Source of the DNA: JACDAN01 sp963721345
GTDB lineage: Bacteria; Actinomycetota; Thermoleophilia; Gaiellales; Gaiellaceae
Assembly (NCBI GenBank): GCA_963721345.1
Contig: CAVRIT010000001.1
Location: 186,001 to 250,000, forward strand
Direction of reading: 5' to 3'
DNA: 64,000 nucleotides
Shown here: positions 54,937 through 63,883 of the stretch, one piece after another
Position numbering within the stretch: position 1 is the first letter of the stretch
How the letters are laid out: each line of letters begins with the position of its first letter
Notes under the pieces: generated by a model
The model's input: the letters and a program-made list of their open reading frames with translations, nothing else
What the model was told of the DNA's origin: nothing
The model's database searches: none
Program-made: the position numbers and the translations under genes

Positions 54937-56805
54937 TCAAGCGGACCGTGGGATCTGCGCGAGGTCGCCGAGTGCCCGCAGGGTGTCGCGCACGTCGAGG
55001 AGCAAGCGCAGCCGGTTCCGGCGGATTCGCTCGTCGTCGTGCATGACGAGCACGTCCTCGAAGAAGCGGTGGAGCACCGGGCCGAGCTTGGCGCCGGCCT
55101 CGACCGCCGCCTCGAAGTCGCCCGTCTCGAGCGCGCTCGTCAGCTCTGGCTCGAGCTCGGCGAGGGCGCCTGCGACGTCGCGCTCCGCCCCCTCCTCCAG
55201 GAGCTCGGTGTCGAGCTTCGCGGCGGACTCTTCCTTCTCCCCGAGCCTGGCGGCGCGGATGTACGCGGTGTGGATCGGCTCGAGCCGCTCGTCGGGCAGC
55301 GCGGCGAGTGCCTGCGCGAGCCGGGCGACGGATCCGAGGTCTCGCACCTCGGCGGCGCGCGCGGCGCGCACGAATTCCACCGGGACGTCCGGCAGGAGCC
55401 CCTCGAAGCGCTCCTCGACGAACTCCCCCACCTCGTCGGCCAGGAGCTCTCGGGGAATGGTCAGCCCTCCCTCGGTCGCGAGCCGGCAGAGCCCGATCGC
55501 GGCGCGGCGAAGACCGAACGGATCGCGTGAGCCCGTCGGCTTGTGGCCGAGCGAGAACGAGGTGTTCAGGCTGTCGATCTTGTCCGCCGCGGCCAGCACC
55601 CGGCCCGGCTCCGTTGTCGGCAGCGGCCCGCCCGCCGAGTCCGGAAGGTACTGCTCCGCGATCGCGGCGCAGACCGCCTCGGGAAAGCCGGCGAGGCGCG
55701 CGTACTCCGCACCGATGTAGCCCTCCAGCTCCGGGAACTCGCGGACGAGCTCCGCGGCCTGGTCCGCCTTCGCGAGGCGCGCCGCTTCGAGCGAGGCCTC
55801 GCCGCCGCTCAGGCGGTCGACGAGGGTGCGGAGCCGTTCTGCCTTGTCCGCGAACGAGCCGGCGCCGGCGAAATAGACGATTGAGCCGAGCCGGTTTGCC
55901 AGCTCCTCGATGCCGGCCGCAAGGTCGCGCTCCATCGTGAACGACGCGTCGTCGAGCCGTCCCTCGAGCACCGTCTCGTTGCCGGCGCGCACCGTGTCCG
56001 CATCCCCCCCGTTCGCGACGAGCGCGAAGCGGTTCCCGCCCAGGGGGAAGTAGCGCTGGTGCGACTGCATCGCGGTCTCGACCACCCGCTCCGGCAAGGA
56101 GAGGAAGCGCTCGTCGAACGTGCCCTCGAGCACTGACGGCCATTCGACGAGGTGGACGACCTCCCGGAGCTTGGTGAGCGGGTCGCGCCACTCACCGAGC
56201 GCGTCGAGCCCTTCCCGGATTCGCCGCTCGCGCTCGGCGGCGTCCGGCTCGACGTCCGCGGCGCGCAGAGTTTCCACATACCCCTCGGCGTCCGGGAGGG
56301 ACACTGTGCCGTGAGTGAAACGATGGCCGCGCGTCTCTGTGCCGTGGCCGTCGACGGGCCGATCGTCGAGCCGCGCGCAGGTCCAGCGAATCGGCCGCGG
56401 AAATCGCCGTCCGGACTCGTCCCAGCGCATCGTCTTGCCGAACCGCAGGCCGCCGATGAGCTCGTCGAGCCGTCCCGGCAGGACGCTGTCCAGGGACTGT
56501 CCCTGGACAATGGCCCCGAGGAAGCCGTCGCGTTCCTCCAGGTCCTCGACGGACACGCCGTGGCGCTTGGCGAACCCGGTCGCCGCCTTCTCACGCAGCG
56601 CCACCGGCGGGCCCTTCACCCAACGTTCGCCCGTCTCCTCTTCGAGCCCCGTGACGAGGACGGCGAGGCGCCGTGGCCCCACGAAGACCTGTTCCGGCGC
56701 CCGCCCGAGATGGCGCTCGCAGAGGGCGGGCAGCTGCGCCTCCGCCTCGCGGACCGAGGCGGCCGGCAGCTCCTCGCAGCCGATCTCAAGCAGCAGCGTG
56801 TGCAA
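54937..56805 (-). CDS. glyS: Glycyl-tRNA synthetase beta subunit
   Basis: A 622-residue subunit of the alpha2beta2 type enzyme. The start is TTG 56805, preceded by GAGGAG at 4-nt spacing, and overlaps glyQ by 20 bp. Segments include LLLEIGCEELPAASVREAEA, KGPPVALREKAATGFAKRHG, AMQSHQRYFPL and SDKAERL-like FADKAERLRTL, with a C-terminal anticodon-binding-like helical domain. It is shorter than E. coli GlyS (689) but complete. The beta chain recognises tRNA-Gly. A two-subunit GlyRS is less common in actinobacteria than the single-chain type. Confidence 0.95.
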   Translation of the reverse strand: MHTLLLEIGCEELPAASVREAEAQLPALCERHLGRAPEQVFVGPRRLAVLVTGLEEETGERWVKGPPVALREKAATGFAKRHGVSVEDLEERDGFLGAIVQGQSLDSVLPGRLDELIGGLRFGKTMRWDESGRRFPRPIRWTCARLDDRPVDGHGTETRGHRFTHGTVSLPDAEGYVETLRAADVEPDAAERERRIREGLDALGEWRDPLTKLREVVHLVEWPSVLEGTFDERFLSLPERVVETAMQSHQRYFPLGGNRFALVANGGDADTVRAGNETVLEGRLDDASFTMERDLAAGIEELANRLGSIVYFAGAGSFADKAERLRTLVDRLSGGEASLEAARLAKADQAAELVREFPELEGYIGAEYARLAGFPEAVCAAIAEQYLPDSAGGPLPTTEPGRVLAAADKIDSLNTSFSLGHKPTGSRDPFGLRRAAIGLCRLATEGGLTIPRELLADEVGEFVEERFEGLLPDVPVEFVRAARAAEVRDLGSVARLAQALAALPDERLEPIHTAYIRAARLGEKEESAAKLDTELLEEGAERDVAGALAELEPELTSALETGDFEAAVEAGAKLGPVLHRFFEDVLVMHDDERIRRNRLRLLLDVRDTLRALGDLAQIPRSA

Positions 56806-57637
56806 TGTGCTCCTCCGCGACCCGCCGCGCCAGGTCCCGCACGCGCCCGATGTACGACGCACGCTCGGTCACGGAAATCGCGCCGCGGGCGTCGAGCAGG
56901 TTGAACGCGTGCGAAGCCTTGAGCACCTGGTCGTAGGCCGGGAGCGGCAGCTTTCGCGCGAGCAGGTGCGCGCACTCGGCCTCGTGCTCCTCGAAGCGGC
57001 GCATGAGCGTGTCGACCGGCGCCTCCTCGAAGTTGTAGACCGACCACTGCCGCTCGTTTTCGCGGTAGATGTCGCCCCAGGTGAGCCCCGGCGCCCACTC
57101 GAGCTCGAGCGCCGAACGCTTCCCCTGGAGGAACATCGCGAGACGCTCCGTCCCGTAAGTGATCTCGCCGGCGACCACGTCGACGTCCATCCCGCCGAGC
57201 TGCTGGAAGTACGTGAACTGCGTGACCTCCATGCCGTCGACCCAGACCTCCCAGCCGAGACCCCACGCGCCGAGCGTCGGCCCCTCCCAGTCGTCCTCGA
57301 CGAGCCGCACGTCGTGGCGCCGCGTGTCGATCCCGAGCGCCTCGAGCGAGCCGAAGTACTGGTCGAGGATGTCCTCCGGCGCCGGCTTGAGGACGACCTG
57401 CACCTGGTAGTAGTGCTGGAACCGGTACGGGTTCTCGCCGTAGCGGCCGTCGGACGGGCGGATGCTCGGCTCGACGTAGACCGCCCGCCACGGATCCGGC
57501 CCGAGGCAGCGCAGGAACGTCGCCGGGTTGAAGGTGCCCGCACCGACCTCCGTGTGGTACGGCTGCATGACGACGCACCCGCGCTCGGCCCAGTAGGACT
57601 GCAGCGCGGCGATCATCTCTTGGAAGTTCAGCGCCAC
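56786..57637 (-). CDS. glyQ: Glycyl-tRNA synthetase alpha subunit
   Basis: A 283-residue class II catalytic subunit from GTG 57637. It carries MIAALQSYWAERGCVVMQPY, VGAGTFNPATFLRCLGPDPW, YVEPSIRPSDGRYGENPYRF, the glycine/ATP-site motif GWEVWVDGMEVTQFTYFQQL and the later DIYRENERQWSVYNFEEA. It makes glycyl-adenylate and is always encoded with glyS. It is 13 bp downstream of recO on the same strand. Confidence 0.96.
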   Translation of the reverse strand: MALNFQEMIAALQSYWAERGCVVMQPYHTEVGAGTFNPATFLRCLGPDPWRAVYVEPSIRPSDGRYGENPYRFQHYYQVQVVLKPAPEDILDQYFGSLEALGIDTRRHDVRLVEDDWEGPTLGAWGLGWEVWVDGMEVTQFTYFQQLGGMDVDVVAGEITYGTERLAMFLQGKRSALELEWAPGLTWGDIYRENERQWSVYNFEEAPVDTLMRRFEEHEAECAHLLARKLPLPAYDQVLKASHAFNLLDARGAISVTERASYIGRVRDLARRVAEEHIAHAAA

Positions 57638-57650
57638 GGGTGCGGGAACT

Positions 57651-58394
57651 CTAGGCCGATAGCGTCTTCAGGCGGAAGCCGCCGTGGTACTCGTACGACG
57701 ACGAGATCACGGCGAGCGCCTCCCGCGCGGCCCGCGGGGTGAGCCCCGCTGCGGCGGCGTCGGCGAGCGGGGTCGCCAGGAGCGTCTCGATCCCGCGTAG
57801 ACCGGCCGGCGACAGCGAGATCGAGTCCGCGCGACAGCCTGCGCACACCGCGCCGCCGGCCCGCGGCGAGTACCCGACGAGACCAGCCTCGGCGCCGCAC
57901 TCCGCGCAGCTCGTGAGGTGCGGCAGGTAGCCGGAGAGCCAGAGCAGCTTCAGCTGGAAGCTCAGGACGAGCGGATCGGTGCCCGCCCGTTCCCCGGCCC
58001 GCGGTTCGGTCTGGTCGAGCAAGTCGAGGAACCGCGTCAGCGCTCCGAAGGCCCGCGCGTTCGCCTCCTGCTCCGGGAAGAGCCGGAGCATCGCCTCGAG
58101 CGCGATGAAGCCGACGCCGAGGCGGTACGGATCCTCGCGCGCGGCGCGGTGCGCGCCGAGCAGTTCCACCCCGGTGATCGTCTGCAGCTCGCCGGATCCC
58201 TGGTGGAGGAGGAGCTCGACATGGCTCAGCGGCTCGAGCCGGCCGCCGAAGCGCGACGTCGTCTTGCGGATCCCTTTCGCCACGGCTCCGATGCGGCCGC
58301 GATCGAGCGTGTAGAGGTGGAGAACGCGGTCGGCCTCCCCGAACCGCATCGATCGCAGGACGACGGCCTCGGTCTTGTAGCTGCGGCGCGCCAT
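57651..58394 (-). CDS. recO: DNA repair protein RecO
   Basis: A 247-residue RecF-pathway mediator that helps load RecA on SSB-coated DNA. The N-terminal OB fold has KTEAVVLRSMRFGEADRVLH, DRGRIGAVAKGIRKTTSRFG, RLEPLSHVEL and LLHQGSGELQTI. The central helical domain and a four-Cys zinc motif (TSCAECG and VCAGCR, about 175-200) are intact. It sits upstream of glyQS as in many bacteria. Confidence 0.94.
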   Translation of the reverse strand: MARRSYKTEAVVLRSMRFGEADRVLHLYTLDRGRIGAVAKGIRKTTSRFGGRLEPLSHVELLLHQGSGELQTITGVELLGAHRAAREDPYRLGVGFIALEAMLRLFPEQEANARAFGALTRFLDLLDQTEPRAGERAGTDPLVLSFQLKLLWLSGYLPHLTSCAECGAEAGLVGYSPRAGGAVCAGCRADSISLSPAGLRGIETLLATPLADAAAAGLTPRAAREALAVISSSYEYHGGFRLKTLSA

Positions 58395-58437
58395 GGAACA
58401 AGTGTAGAAGCGGCACCTGTCGGGAAAATCAGGCGTG

Positions 58438-58680
58438 ATGGCACGCGTACGGCTCTACACGACGCGCTGGTGCGGCTACTGCGTTCGCGCAAAGGCGCTA
58501 CTCGAGGAGCGTGGGATTCCCTACGAGGAGATCTCGCTCGACGACGACGCTGCGTTCCGCCAGACGATCTACGACCTCACCGGACGCTGGACGGTGCCGC
58601 AGATCTTCGTCGACGACGAGCCGATCGGCGGCTACGTCGAACTCTGGCGGTTAGACCAGGCGGGGCAGTTCGCCGCCTAG
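58438..58680 (+). CDS. Glutaredoxin (mycoredoxin-like)
   Basis: An 80-residue thioredoxin-fold protein (ATG 58438; GTG 58435 also possible). It has the active site TRWCGYCVRAKALLEERG and GRWTVPQIFVDDEPIGGYVE, the conserved cis-Pro region. CGYC instead of CPYC is common in mycoredoxin/glutaredoxin 3-type proteins. It reduces disulfides with a low-molecular thiol. It is divergent from recO and converges with the first L,D-transpeptidase by 4 bp. Confidence 0.9.
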   Translation: MARVRLYTTRWCGYCVRAKALLEERGIPYEEISLDDDAAFRQTIYDLTGRWTVPQIFVDDEPIGGYVELWRLDQAGQFAA

Positions 58681-59762
58681 CGAACGCTGAGCGGCGTTCC
58701 GACGGGCATCAGCTTCGCCAGTCGGAGGATGTGGCCGTTCTTCATCCGGATGCAGCCGTGGGAGACCCGTCCCGGCACCAGGTGTGGCTGGTTCGTTCCG
58801 TGGATGCCGATGAAGCCGCCGCCCGGCCAGTCGGTGAGCACCGGTGACCGGGCGCTCGTCCCGAACGCGATCGGGCCGTAGACCGGATTCCCGAACCCGT
58901 AGAGCTGGTTGCGGATGAAGAACTGCCCCCGCGGCGTCGGCCAGCGCGAGACGCCGATCCCGACCGGTGCCTGGAAGACGACCTGGCCGCGACGGTAGAG
59001 AGTCGCGCGCAGACGACGGCGGTCGACGACGAGGCGGGTCCGCACTTCCTTCCAGTCGCTCAACGCCTTGCGCTGCACCCAGCCAGTCCGGTTCGCGGGA
59101 AGGATCGGCAGTCGAACGCGGATCCACACGCCGCGGGTCGTTCGCCGACCGTCCAGCGTGAGGACGAGATTCGTCGTCCCCTCCGGCGTCCAGCGGCCGA
59201 GCTTCGCGACCGACGCCGAGGTACGGCGCGGCGCTGCCCGGACGACCGCCGGCCGGATGACGAACGCGAAGCGGAAGATCTCCTTCTTCTCGCTGGAGAG
59301 GATGAAGCGCTTGGCCTTCGGCTTGGGTTTCGGCTTCGGTTTCGGCTTTGGCGGCGGCGGCCGTGGGACGACGATCGAGATGTGCCGGTACGCGGGGGCG
59401 ATTCCGGGGCCGCTCGGCCGCGCCACGAACTGGACCTTCCACGTCGTGCCGGCCTGTCCGCTCGTGGGCGTGAAGGTGACGGTCGCCGTCGCCGGGTTGC
59501 CGGTCGTCTGCTGGAAGGCGGCGTTCGCCGGGAGGCCCTGGTGGGTGATCGAGACGTTCACGAGGGGCGCTCCAGGCGAGACCGCGGAGAGGGAGAACGT
59601 GAGCTCCTTGCCGGCGCCGACCGTGAAGACGCGGTTCTCAGCCGGAGTCGGCGGCGTCCAGCTGGCTGTCGGCCCTGCGTCTGTGCGCGCGCCGACGGAG
59701 GCCGGCACCGCGAGACACAGCAGCGCCGCCCCTGCCAGGATCTTTCCGTGCCGTCCCCCCAT
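58677..59762 (-). CDS. L,D-transpeptidase, secreted (paralogue 1)
   Basis: A 361-residue protein from ATG 59762. A signal peptide (about 7-25) is followed by a cadherin/Ig-like domain (about 40-140, TVSLS-type, VTFTPTSGQAGTTWKVQFVA), then a (KP)n linker (PPPPKPKPKPKPKPKAK, about 145-162), an SH3-like region (about 190-250) and a YkuD catalytic domain. The active-site HGTNQPHLVPGRVSHGCIRM holds the catalytic Cys and His. These enzymes make 3-3 cross-links in peptidoglycan or attach proteins to it. It lies next to a second, similar gene. Confidence 0.93.
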   Translation of the reverse strand: MGGRHGKILAGAALLCLAVPASVGARTDAGPTASWTPPTPAENRVFTVGAGKELTFSLSAVSPGAPLVNVSITHQGLPANAAFQQTTGNPATATVTFTPTSGQAGTTWKVQFVARPSGPGIAPAYRHISIVVPRPPPPKPKPKPKPKPKAKRFILSSEKKEIFRFAFVIRPAVVRAAPRRTSASVAKLGRWTPEGTTNLVLTLDGRRTTRGVWIRVRLPILPANRTGWVQRKALSDWKEVRTRLVVDRRRLRATLYRRGQVVFQAPVGIGVSRWPTPRGQFFIRNQLYGFGNPVYGPIAFGTSARSPVLTDWPGGGFIGIHGTNQPHLVPGRVSHGCIRMKNGHILRLAKLMPVGTPLSVR

Positions 59763-59788
59763 GAAGCGCCGCAAGCTTAGCCGACCTT

Positions 59789-60826
59789 TCAGCGGATCGT
59801 GACCGGCGTTCCAACCTGCATCAGCCGGTCGAGGCGGCGGATCGAGGGGTTCGGGAGCCGGACACAACCGTGGGAGACTCGTCCCGGGAGGATCTGCGGC
59901 TGGTTCGTCCCGTGGATGCCGATGAAGCCGCCTCCCGGCCAGTCGGTCAGCACGGCCGAGCGTCCGTTCGTGCCGAATGCGATCGCGCCGTAGATCGGGT
60001 CGGTGAATCCCGTCAGGCGCTCCCGCACGTAGAACCGGCCGGACGGCGTGGGCCAGTGCGGCTCACCGACGCCGACGATCGAGCGGAAGATCGGCCGCCC
60101 GCCCTTGAAGAGCGTGGCCCGGAGGCGCGCGCGATCGATGACGAGGTGAGTGTCGACCTTCCGGAAGTCGGTCAGGGCGTCGCGTGGGATCCAGCCCGCC
60201 GAGCCGTTCGGGAGGATCGGGAGCCTCACCTGCAGCCAGTAGCGGCCGTCACCGTCGATCCGTCCGGCGAGGAGGTACACGACGTGGGGCACGTGCTCCG
60301 GGGTCACTGACCGCAGTCTCGTGACGATCCGCGATCCCTCGGCTGGGCGCACCAGGGCGTTCACCGAGCGGACGAGCGTTGCGCTGTGCGAGACGCCGTC
60401 GGCGTTCGAGACCTTGAACGCGCGAGCCGGCCGACCTCCGACGTGCACGTAGACGAGGAGCGGCGGAGCCGTCGCGCTCCCGGAGACGGCGCGGAAGCGG
60501 AGCGACCACTCGCCGCGCTGCGCCCTCGTCGGGCGCCAGCGCAGGACAGCCATCGCGGGTGAGTCCGACGTACGAACCAGCCGAGCGCCAGCCGGAAGGC
60601 GCTCGGCGACGATCTGCGTCGACGAGTCGAGCGGACCGGACGCTTCGAGCGGGATGCGCAGCTCGTGGCCCACGCCGGCCGAGACCGCGGTCTTGTGCTC
60701 CGGCGTGTTTCCCTGCCAGAGGACGCCGTCGCTGGCCGGCGCTCCACCGGCGGTGCCGAGCGCACAGACGAGGACGGCGGCGGCAAGCGCCACTCGGCGT
60801 CCTCTTTGCCCTGCCCGTGCCTGCAT
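59789..60826 (-). CDS. L,D-transpeptidase, secreted (paralogue 2)
   Basis: A 345-residue protein with a signal peptide (about 10-32), an Ig-like domain (about 40-128), an SH3-like segment (about 140-210) and the YkuD domain. The catalytic segment is IHGTNQPQILPGRVSHGCVR. It is clearly homologous to the protein at 58677-59762 along its whole length except for the Lys/Pro linker, which indicates gene duplication. Both genes run on the same strand 26 bp apart. Confidence 0.93.
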   Translation of the reverse strand: MQARAGQRGRRVALAAAVLVCALGTAGGAPASDGVLWQGNTPEHKTAVSAGVGHELRIPLEASGPLDSSTQIVAERLPAGARLVRTSDSPAMAVLRWRPTRAQRGEWSLRFRAVSGSATAPPLLVYVHVGGRPARAFKVSNADGVSHSATLVRSVNALVRPAEGSRIVTRLRSVTPEHVPHVVYLLAGRIDGDGRYWLQVRLPILPNGSAGWIPRDALTDFRKVDTHLVIDRARLRATLFKGGRPIFRSIVGVGEPHWPTPSGRFYVRERLTGFTDPIYGAIAFGTNGRSAVLTDWPGGGFIGIHGTNQPQILPGRVSHGCVRLPNPSIRRLDRLMQVGTPVTIR

Positions 60827-60856
60827 CCGTATGACCCCTTGGTTTCTTCTAGCACA

Positions 60857-60886
60857 AGGAGGGCGACCCTTCCGGGCCGCCCTCCT
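60857..60886 (-). terminator. Hairpin downstream of the membrane-partner gene
   Basis: AGGAGGGC (60857-60864) pairs with GCCCTCCT (60879-60886), with an inner CCC/GGG step and a TTCC loop. It begins 25 bp after the stop of 60911-61336. On the minus strand it is followed by TTGTGCT, only a weak U tract. It would separate the sigma-factor operon from the L,D-transpeptidase genes. Confidence 0.5.
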
Positions 60887-60910
60887 AGCCGTCTCGCTGG
60901 TGCCGTGCTG

Positions 60911-61336
60911 CTAGCCGGTGAACGGCGGCCGCGTCCGGGCCCTGACCTTGCCCTTCGCGCCCTTGCCCTTCTTGGCCTTCTTGACCTTCTTCTTCTTGAC
61001 GACCTTCTTCTTCGGGCCGTACTGGTCGATCGCGGCGCTCTTCTTGAGCACCTTCACGACGTCCTTCGGTGTTACGACCCGCTTGACGCTCGCGACTGCG
61101 TCGCCGACGTCAGAAGCCGCGTAGCCGACTCCCCCGACCGACGCGACCGAGATGAGCATCACGGCCGTCAGTGCACCGACGAAGGCGACGCGAAGCGAAC
61201 TGCCGACGCGGGTGCGGCCGCTGTGCCTGACACGTGCCTCGACCCGATGCACGAGCTCAGGCGAAGGCTCGGGCCGGCTTGCCTTCAGCTCAGCCTCGAG
61301 ATCGAACGGCTCGTGCCGTCTCCGCCAGTAACGCAT
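60911..61336 (-). CDS. Single-pass membrane protein with Lys-rich tail, putative anti-sigma partner
   Basis: A 141-residue protein from ATG 61336, preceded by AGGGGG (an ATG at 61354 lacks a good site). The N-terminal cytosolic part is charged (LEAELKASRPEPSPELVHRV, EARVRHSG), then one membrane segment (about 45-75, VAFVGALTAVMLISVASVGG), then a basic repeat of Lys (PKKKVVKKKKVKKAKKGKG). The layout and position directly after the sigma gene resemble ECF anti-sigma factors, but no zinc HxxxCxxC motif is present. The Lys-rich external tail could bind wall polymer or be a sensor. Confidence 0.75.
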   Translation of the reverse strand: MRYWRRRHEPFDLEAELKASRPEPSPELVHRVEARVRHSGRTRVGSSLRVAFVGALTAVMLISVASVGGVGYAASDVGDAVASVKRVVTPKDVVKVLKKSAAIDQYGPKKKVVKKKKVKKAKKGKGAKGKVRARTRPPFTG

Positions 61337-61377
61337 TTCAGTGAACCCCCTCATTGCTTGCCATTTCGTACCCCCTA

Positions 61378-61890
61378 TTACCGGGATGCGCCGCGTTTCC
61401 TTACAGGGGTCTCGGCCTCGTCTTCGACGAAGTTCTCGCGGAGTCGCCCGAGCGCGCGGTGCAGGGCTACCTCAATCGCGTTCGTGCGTGCGCCCTGCAG
61501 CTCCGCGATCTGCCGCGCGGTGAGATCCGCGCCGTAGCGGAGCGCGATCAGCTCGCGGTCACGCTCGTCCAGCGTGCTCACGGCTCGCGCGACGGTCAGG
61601 CGACGGACGGTGTCCTCCTCGATGTCGTCCAAGCTGCCCTCTTCGAGCGCCTCGGTCGCGTACTCGAGCCGCGGGCCACGCCCGTCGATGCAGCGCTTGG
61701 CGATCCCCAGGAGCCAGGCGACCGGTTCGCCCTTCCTCGGGTCGTAGCTCTTGCGGTAGCGCAGAGCGCGCTCGAAGGTCTCGCTGGTCAGATCCTCGGC
61801 GTCCGGGCCGTCGCCCACGCGGTAGGCGATGTACGCGTAGACGCGCCGGATCAGCGGCTCGATGTTCGCGAGGGGGTCGCGCCGGAGCAC
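61378..61890 (-). CDS. ECF-type RNA polymerase sigma factor
   Basis: A 170-residue sigma factor with regions 2 and 4 only. Region 2 is VYAYIAYRVGDGPDAEDLTS and ETFERALRYRKSYDPRKGEP, with VAWLLGIAKRCIDGRGP. Region 4 is LDERDRELIALRYGADLTAR and QIAELQGARTNAIEVALHRA. The start is GTG 61890, which shares a base with the stop of the O-antigen-ligase-like gene (TAGTG). It is followed by a membrane protein gene, likely its partner. Confidence 0.92.
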   Translation of the reverse strand: MLRRDPLANIEPLIRRVYAYIAYRVGDGPDAEDLTSETFERALRYRKSYDPRKGEPVAWLLGIAKRCIDGRGPRLEYATEALEEGSLDDIEEDTVRRLTVARAVSTLDERDRELIALRYGADLTARQIAELQGARTNAIEVALHRALGRLRENFVEDEAETPVRKRGASR

Positions 61891-63806
61891 TAGTCGCTCT
61901 CCTGCCTGAGCTCCTCGATCTCGGGGCTTCGTGGGTTCAGCCGGGAGGCTGCCGCGATCGCGCGACGCCGCTCGGCGCCGCTGCTCGCCTCCGCGAGGCG
62001 GTACCAGAGCTCCCAGTCGGTCGGTTCCTTGGCGATCGCCTTGCGGAAGCTCTGTCGGGCCCCCGCCAGGTCGTCCGCCGCGAGCTGCGCCTCGCCGAGG
62101 CGCTGCCACGGCTCGGACGACCAGCGCGCCCAACGTTCCGCCTTCGTCGCTTGCTTTCTGGCCTCGGCGACATCCGGCGGCGATTCGGCCAAAGCGTCCT
62201 GGCTCGCCGAGGTGGCGCTGGCGCCGACGAGGCCGCCGAGCGCGATCGCCGCGAGGACGACGGCCGTTGCAACCGCGCCGTAACGAATCGCGGCGCCCGG
62301 GACGAATGGAACGACGGTCGTGGGCCGCAGCAGAAGGAGCGCGACCGCGCACCCGAGCGCCGGCAGGGTGAGGCCCGTCATCTCCCAGTCCCAGTCGATT
62401 CCGGCGTGTGCGAGGTACGCGACGTAGGCGCCGAACGCGCCCACCGCGAGCGGCTCGCGCCGGGCACCGAACGCAGCGAGCAGAGGCGCCCCGAAGGCGA
62501 CGAGCAGGAAGGCGAAGCCGACGATCCCGAGCTCGGCCGCCGTCTCCAGGTAGACGTTGTGGGCGTCGGTGACAATGTGCGAGATCGGGCGTTCGCGGTT
62601 CCAGTACTGCTCGTACGTCCCCGGCCCGGTGCCCAGGATCGGCGCCTGGCGGAACTGCTCCCACGAGACCTCCCAGAGCTCCGGGCGGTAGCTCCCCGAG
62701 AACGAGAAGAGGCGCTGCTCGAGATCCTCCGGCTCCGTGGCGGGGACTCGGAACGCGTCATAGGCCTCTTCGACCATGGCGACGGGGCCGCCGAACTTGA
62801 CAAGGACGCCGCCGATTGCGCCGAGCGCGAGGACGGCGAGCAGCCCGGCGAAGGCGAGCCGCACGTTGCGGCTTGGTGTCACGCGGCGCTCGGCGAGCAC
62901 CAGCGCGGCTCCGGCGGCCGCCGCGAGGATCGAGCAGCCGAGGATGATCGCCGCCACGATCTGTCCCTGGTCGATCGCCGCGAAGAGCGGCGCGTCGCGC
63001 TCGGTCAGCGCGTCCGAGCTGAGGCCGGCCCAGAGCGCGATCAACGAGGGAATCGCCACGGCGAGGGCAGCGACGACGAGGTGCAGGCGTCGGGGATCCA
63101 GCGCGAACGCCGCGAGCAACCCGACGCCGAGCGCGATCCATGCGCCACGGCTGAACGTGAAGAACATCGTGCTGAGCAGGATCGGGAACGAGGCTGCCGC
63201 GAGGCAGCGCGCGACGAGGCTGGAGTCGCGTGCGAGGAGGCCGAGCGCGAGTAGGGCGCCCATCGCCGCGAAGATCCCCAGGCCGTTCCAGTAGCCGAGC
63301 GGCTCCGAGAGCCGGTACGTCGCGATCGGGTCATAGCTGCCGAGGCGGTCGGGGAAGAAACGGGTCGCGAGACCGTACGCCGAGACGAGCGTGATCGCGG
63401 TCAGCACTCCGCGCAGAAGCGCCGGAACGTGCTCGCGCCGGACGACGAACATCAACGCGGCGGCCGCGCCGAGATACGCGATCAGCCGAAACGACTCGAG
63501 CGCCGTCTGCGTCGTGTTCTCCGTCCAGAGGAGCGACAGCCACGTCCAGACGGCCAGGCCGGCGAAGCCGCCGAGGAATGCCAGACCGAGGACGCCGCCG
63601 CCGAGCTCTGCGCGGCCGAGGAGTAGCCACGCGGCTGCGATCCAGAGTCCGACGAGCGCCGTCCAGCCCCAGGCCGGCGGGAAGTAGCCGCCGTCGGCCG
63701 CGGCCAGGGCGCCCATTCCCAGGGCAGCACCGGCGCCGACGGCGAACGCGCCGAGGTCGGGCACGGCGGCGCGCGCGCGCACCGCAGGGGCAGCCGCGTC
63801 AGCCAT
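61890..63806 (-). CDS. O-antigen ligase/Wzy-like membrane protein with C-terminal TPR-type domain
   Basis: A 638-residue protein with about thirteen hydrophobic segments. The Wzy_C region is visible at about 385-430: RPELWEVSWEQFRQAPILGT, GPGTYEQYWNRERPISHIVT and DAHNVYLETAAELGIVGFAF. The C-terminal 100 residues (about 540-638) carry tetratricopeptide-like helices (WQRLGEAQLAADDLAGARQS, FRKAIAKEPTDWELWYRLAE). Members polymerise or ligate extracellular glycans. Overlap with a sigma gene by 1 bp is unusual and suggests control of that system through this transcript. Confidence 0.9.
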   Translation of the reverse strand: MADAAAPAVRARAAVPDLGAFAVGAGAALGMGALAAADGGYFPPAWGWTALVGLWIAAAWLLLGRAELGGGVLGLAFLGGFAGLAVWTWLSLLWTENTTQTALESFRLIAYLGAAAALMFVVRREHVPALLRGVLTAITLVSAYGLATRFFPDRLGSYDPIATYRLSEPLGYWNGLGIFAAMGALLALGLLARDSSLVARCLAAASFPILLSTMFFTFSRGAWIALGVGLLAAFALDPRRLHLVVAALAVAIPSLIALWAGLSSDALTERDAPLFAAIDQGQIVAAIILGCSILAAAAGAALVLAERRVTPSRNVRLAFAGLLAVLALGAIGGVLVKFGGPVAMVEEAYDAFRVPATEPEDLEQRLFSFSGSYRPELWEVSWEQFRQAPILGTGPGTYEQYWNRERPISHIVTDAHNVYLETAAELGIVGFAFLLVAFGAPLLAAFGARREPLAVGAFGAYVAYLAHAGIDWDWEMTGLTLPALGCAVALLLLRPTTVVPFVPGAAIRYGAVATAVVLAAIALGGLVGASATSASQDALAESPPDVAEARKQATKAERWARWSSEPWQRLGEAQLAADDLAGARQSFRKAIAKEPTDWELWYRLAEASSGAERRRAIAAASRLNPRSPEIEELRQESD

Positions 63807-63883
63807 CGACGGTCGGGGACGGGGCTCCGCGCACCTCGCTCAGAGAGTACAACGGCATCCGGCGGGCTCGGCCGGCGCGGGCG

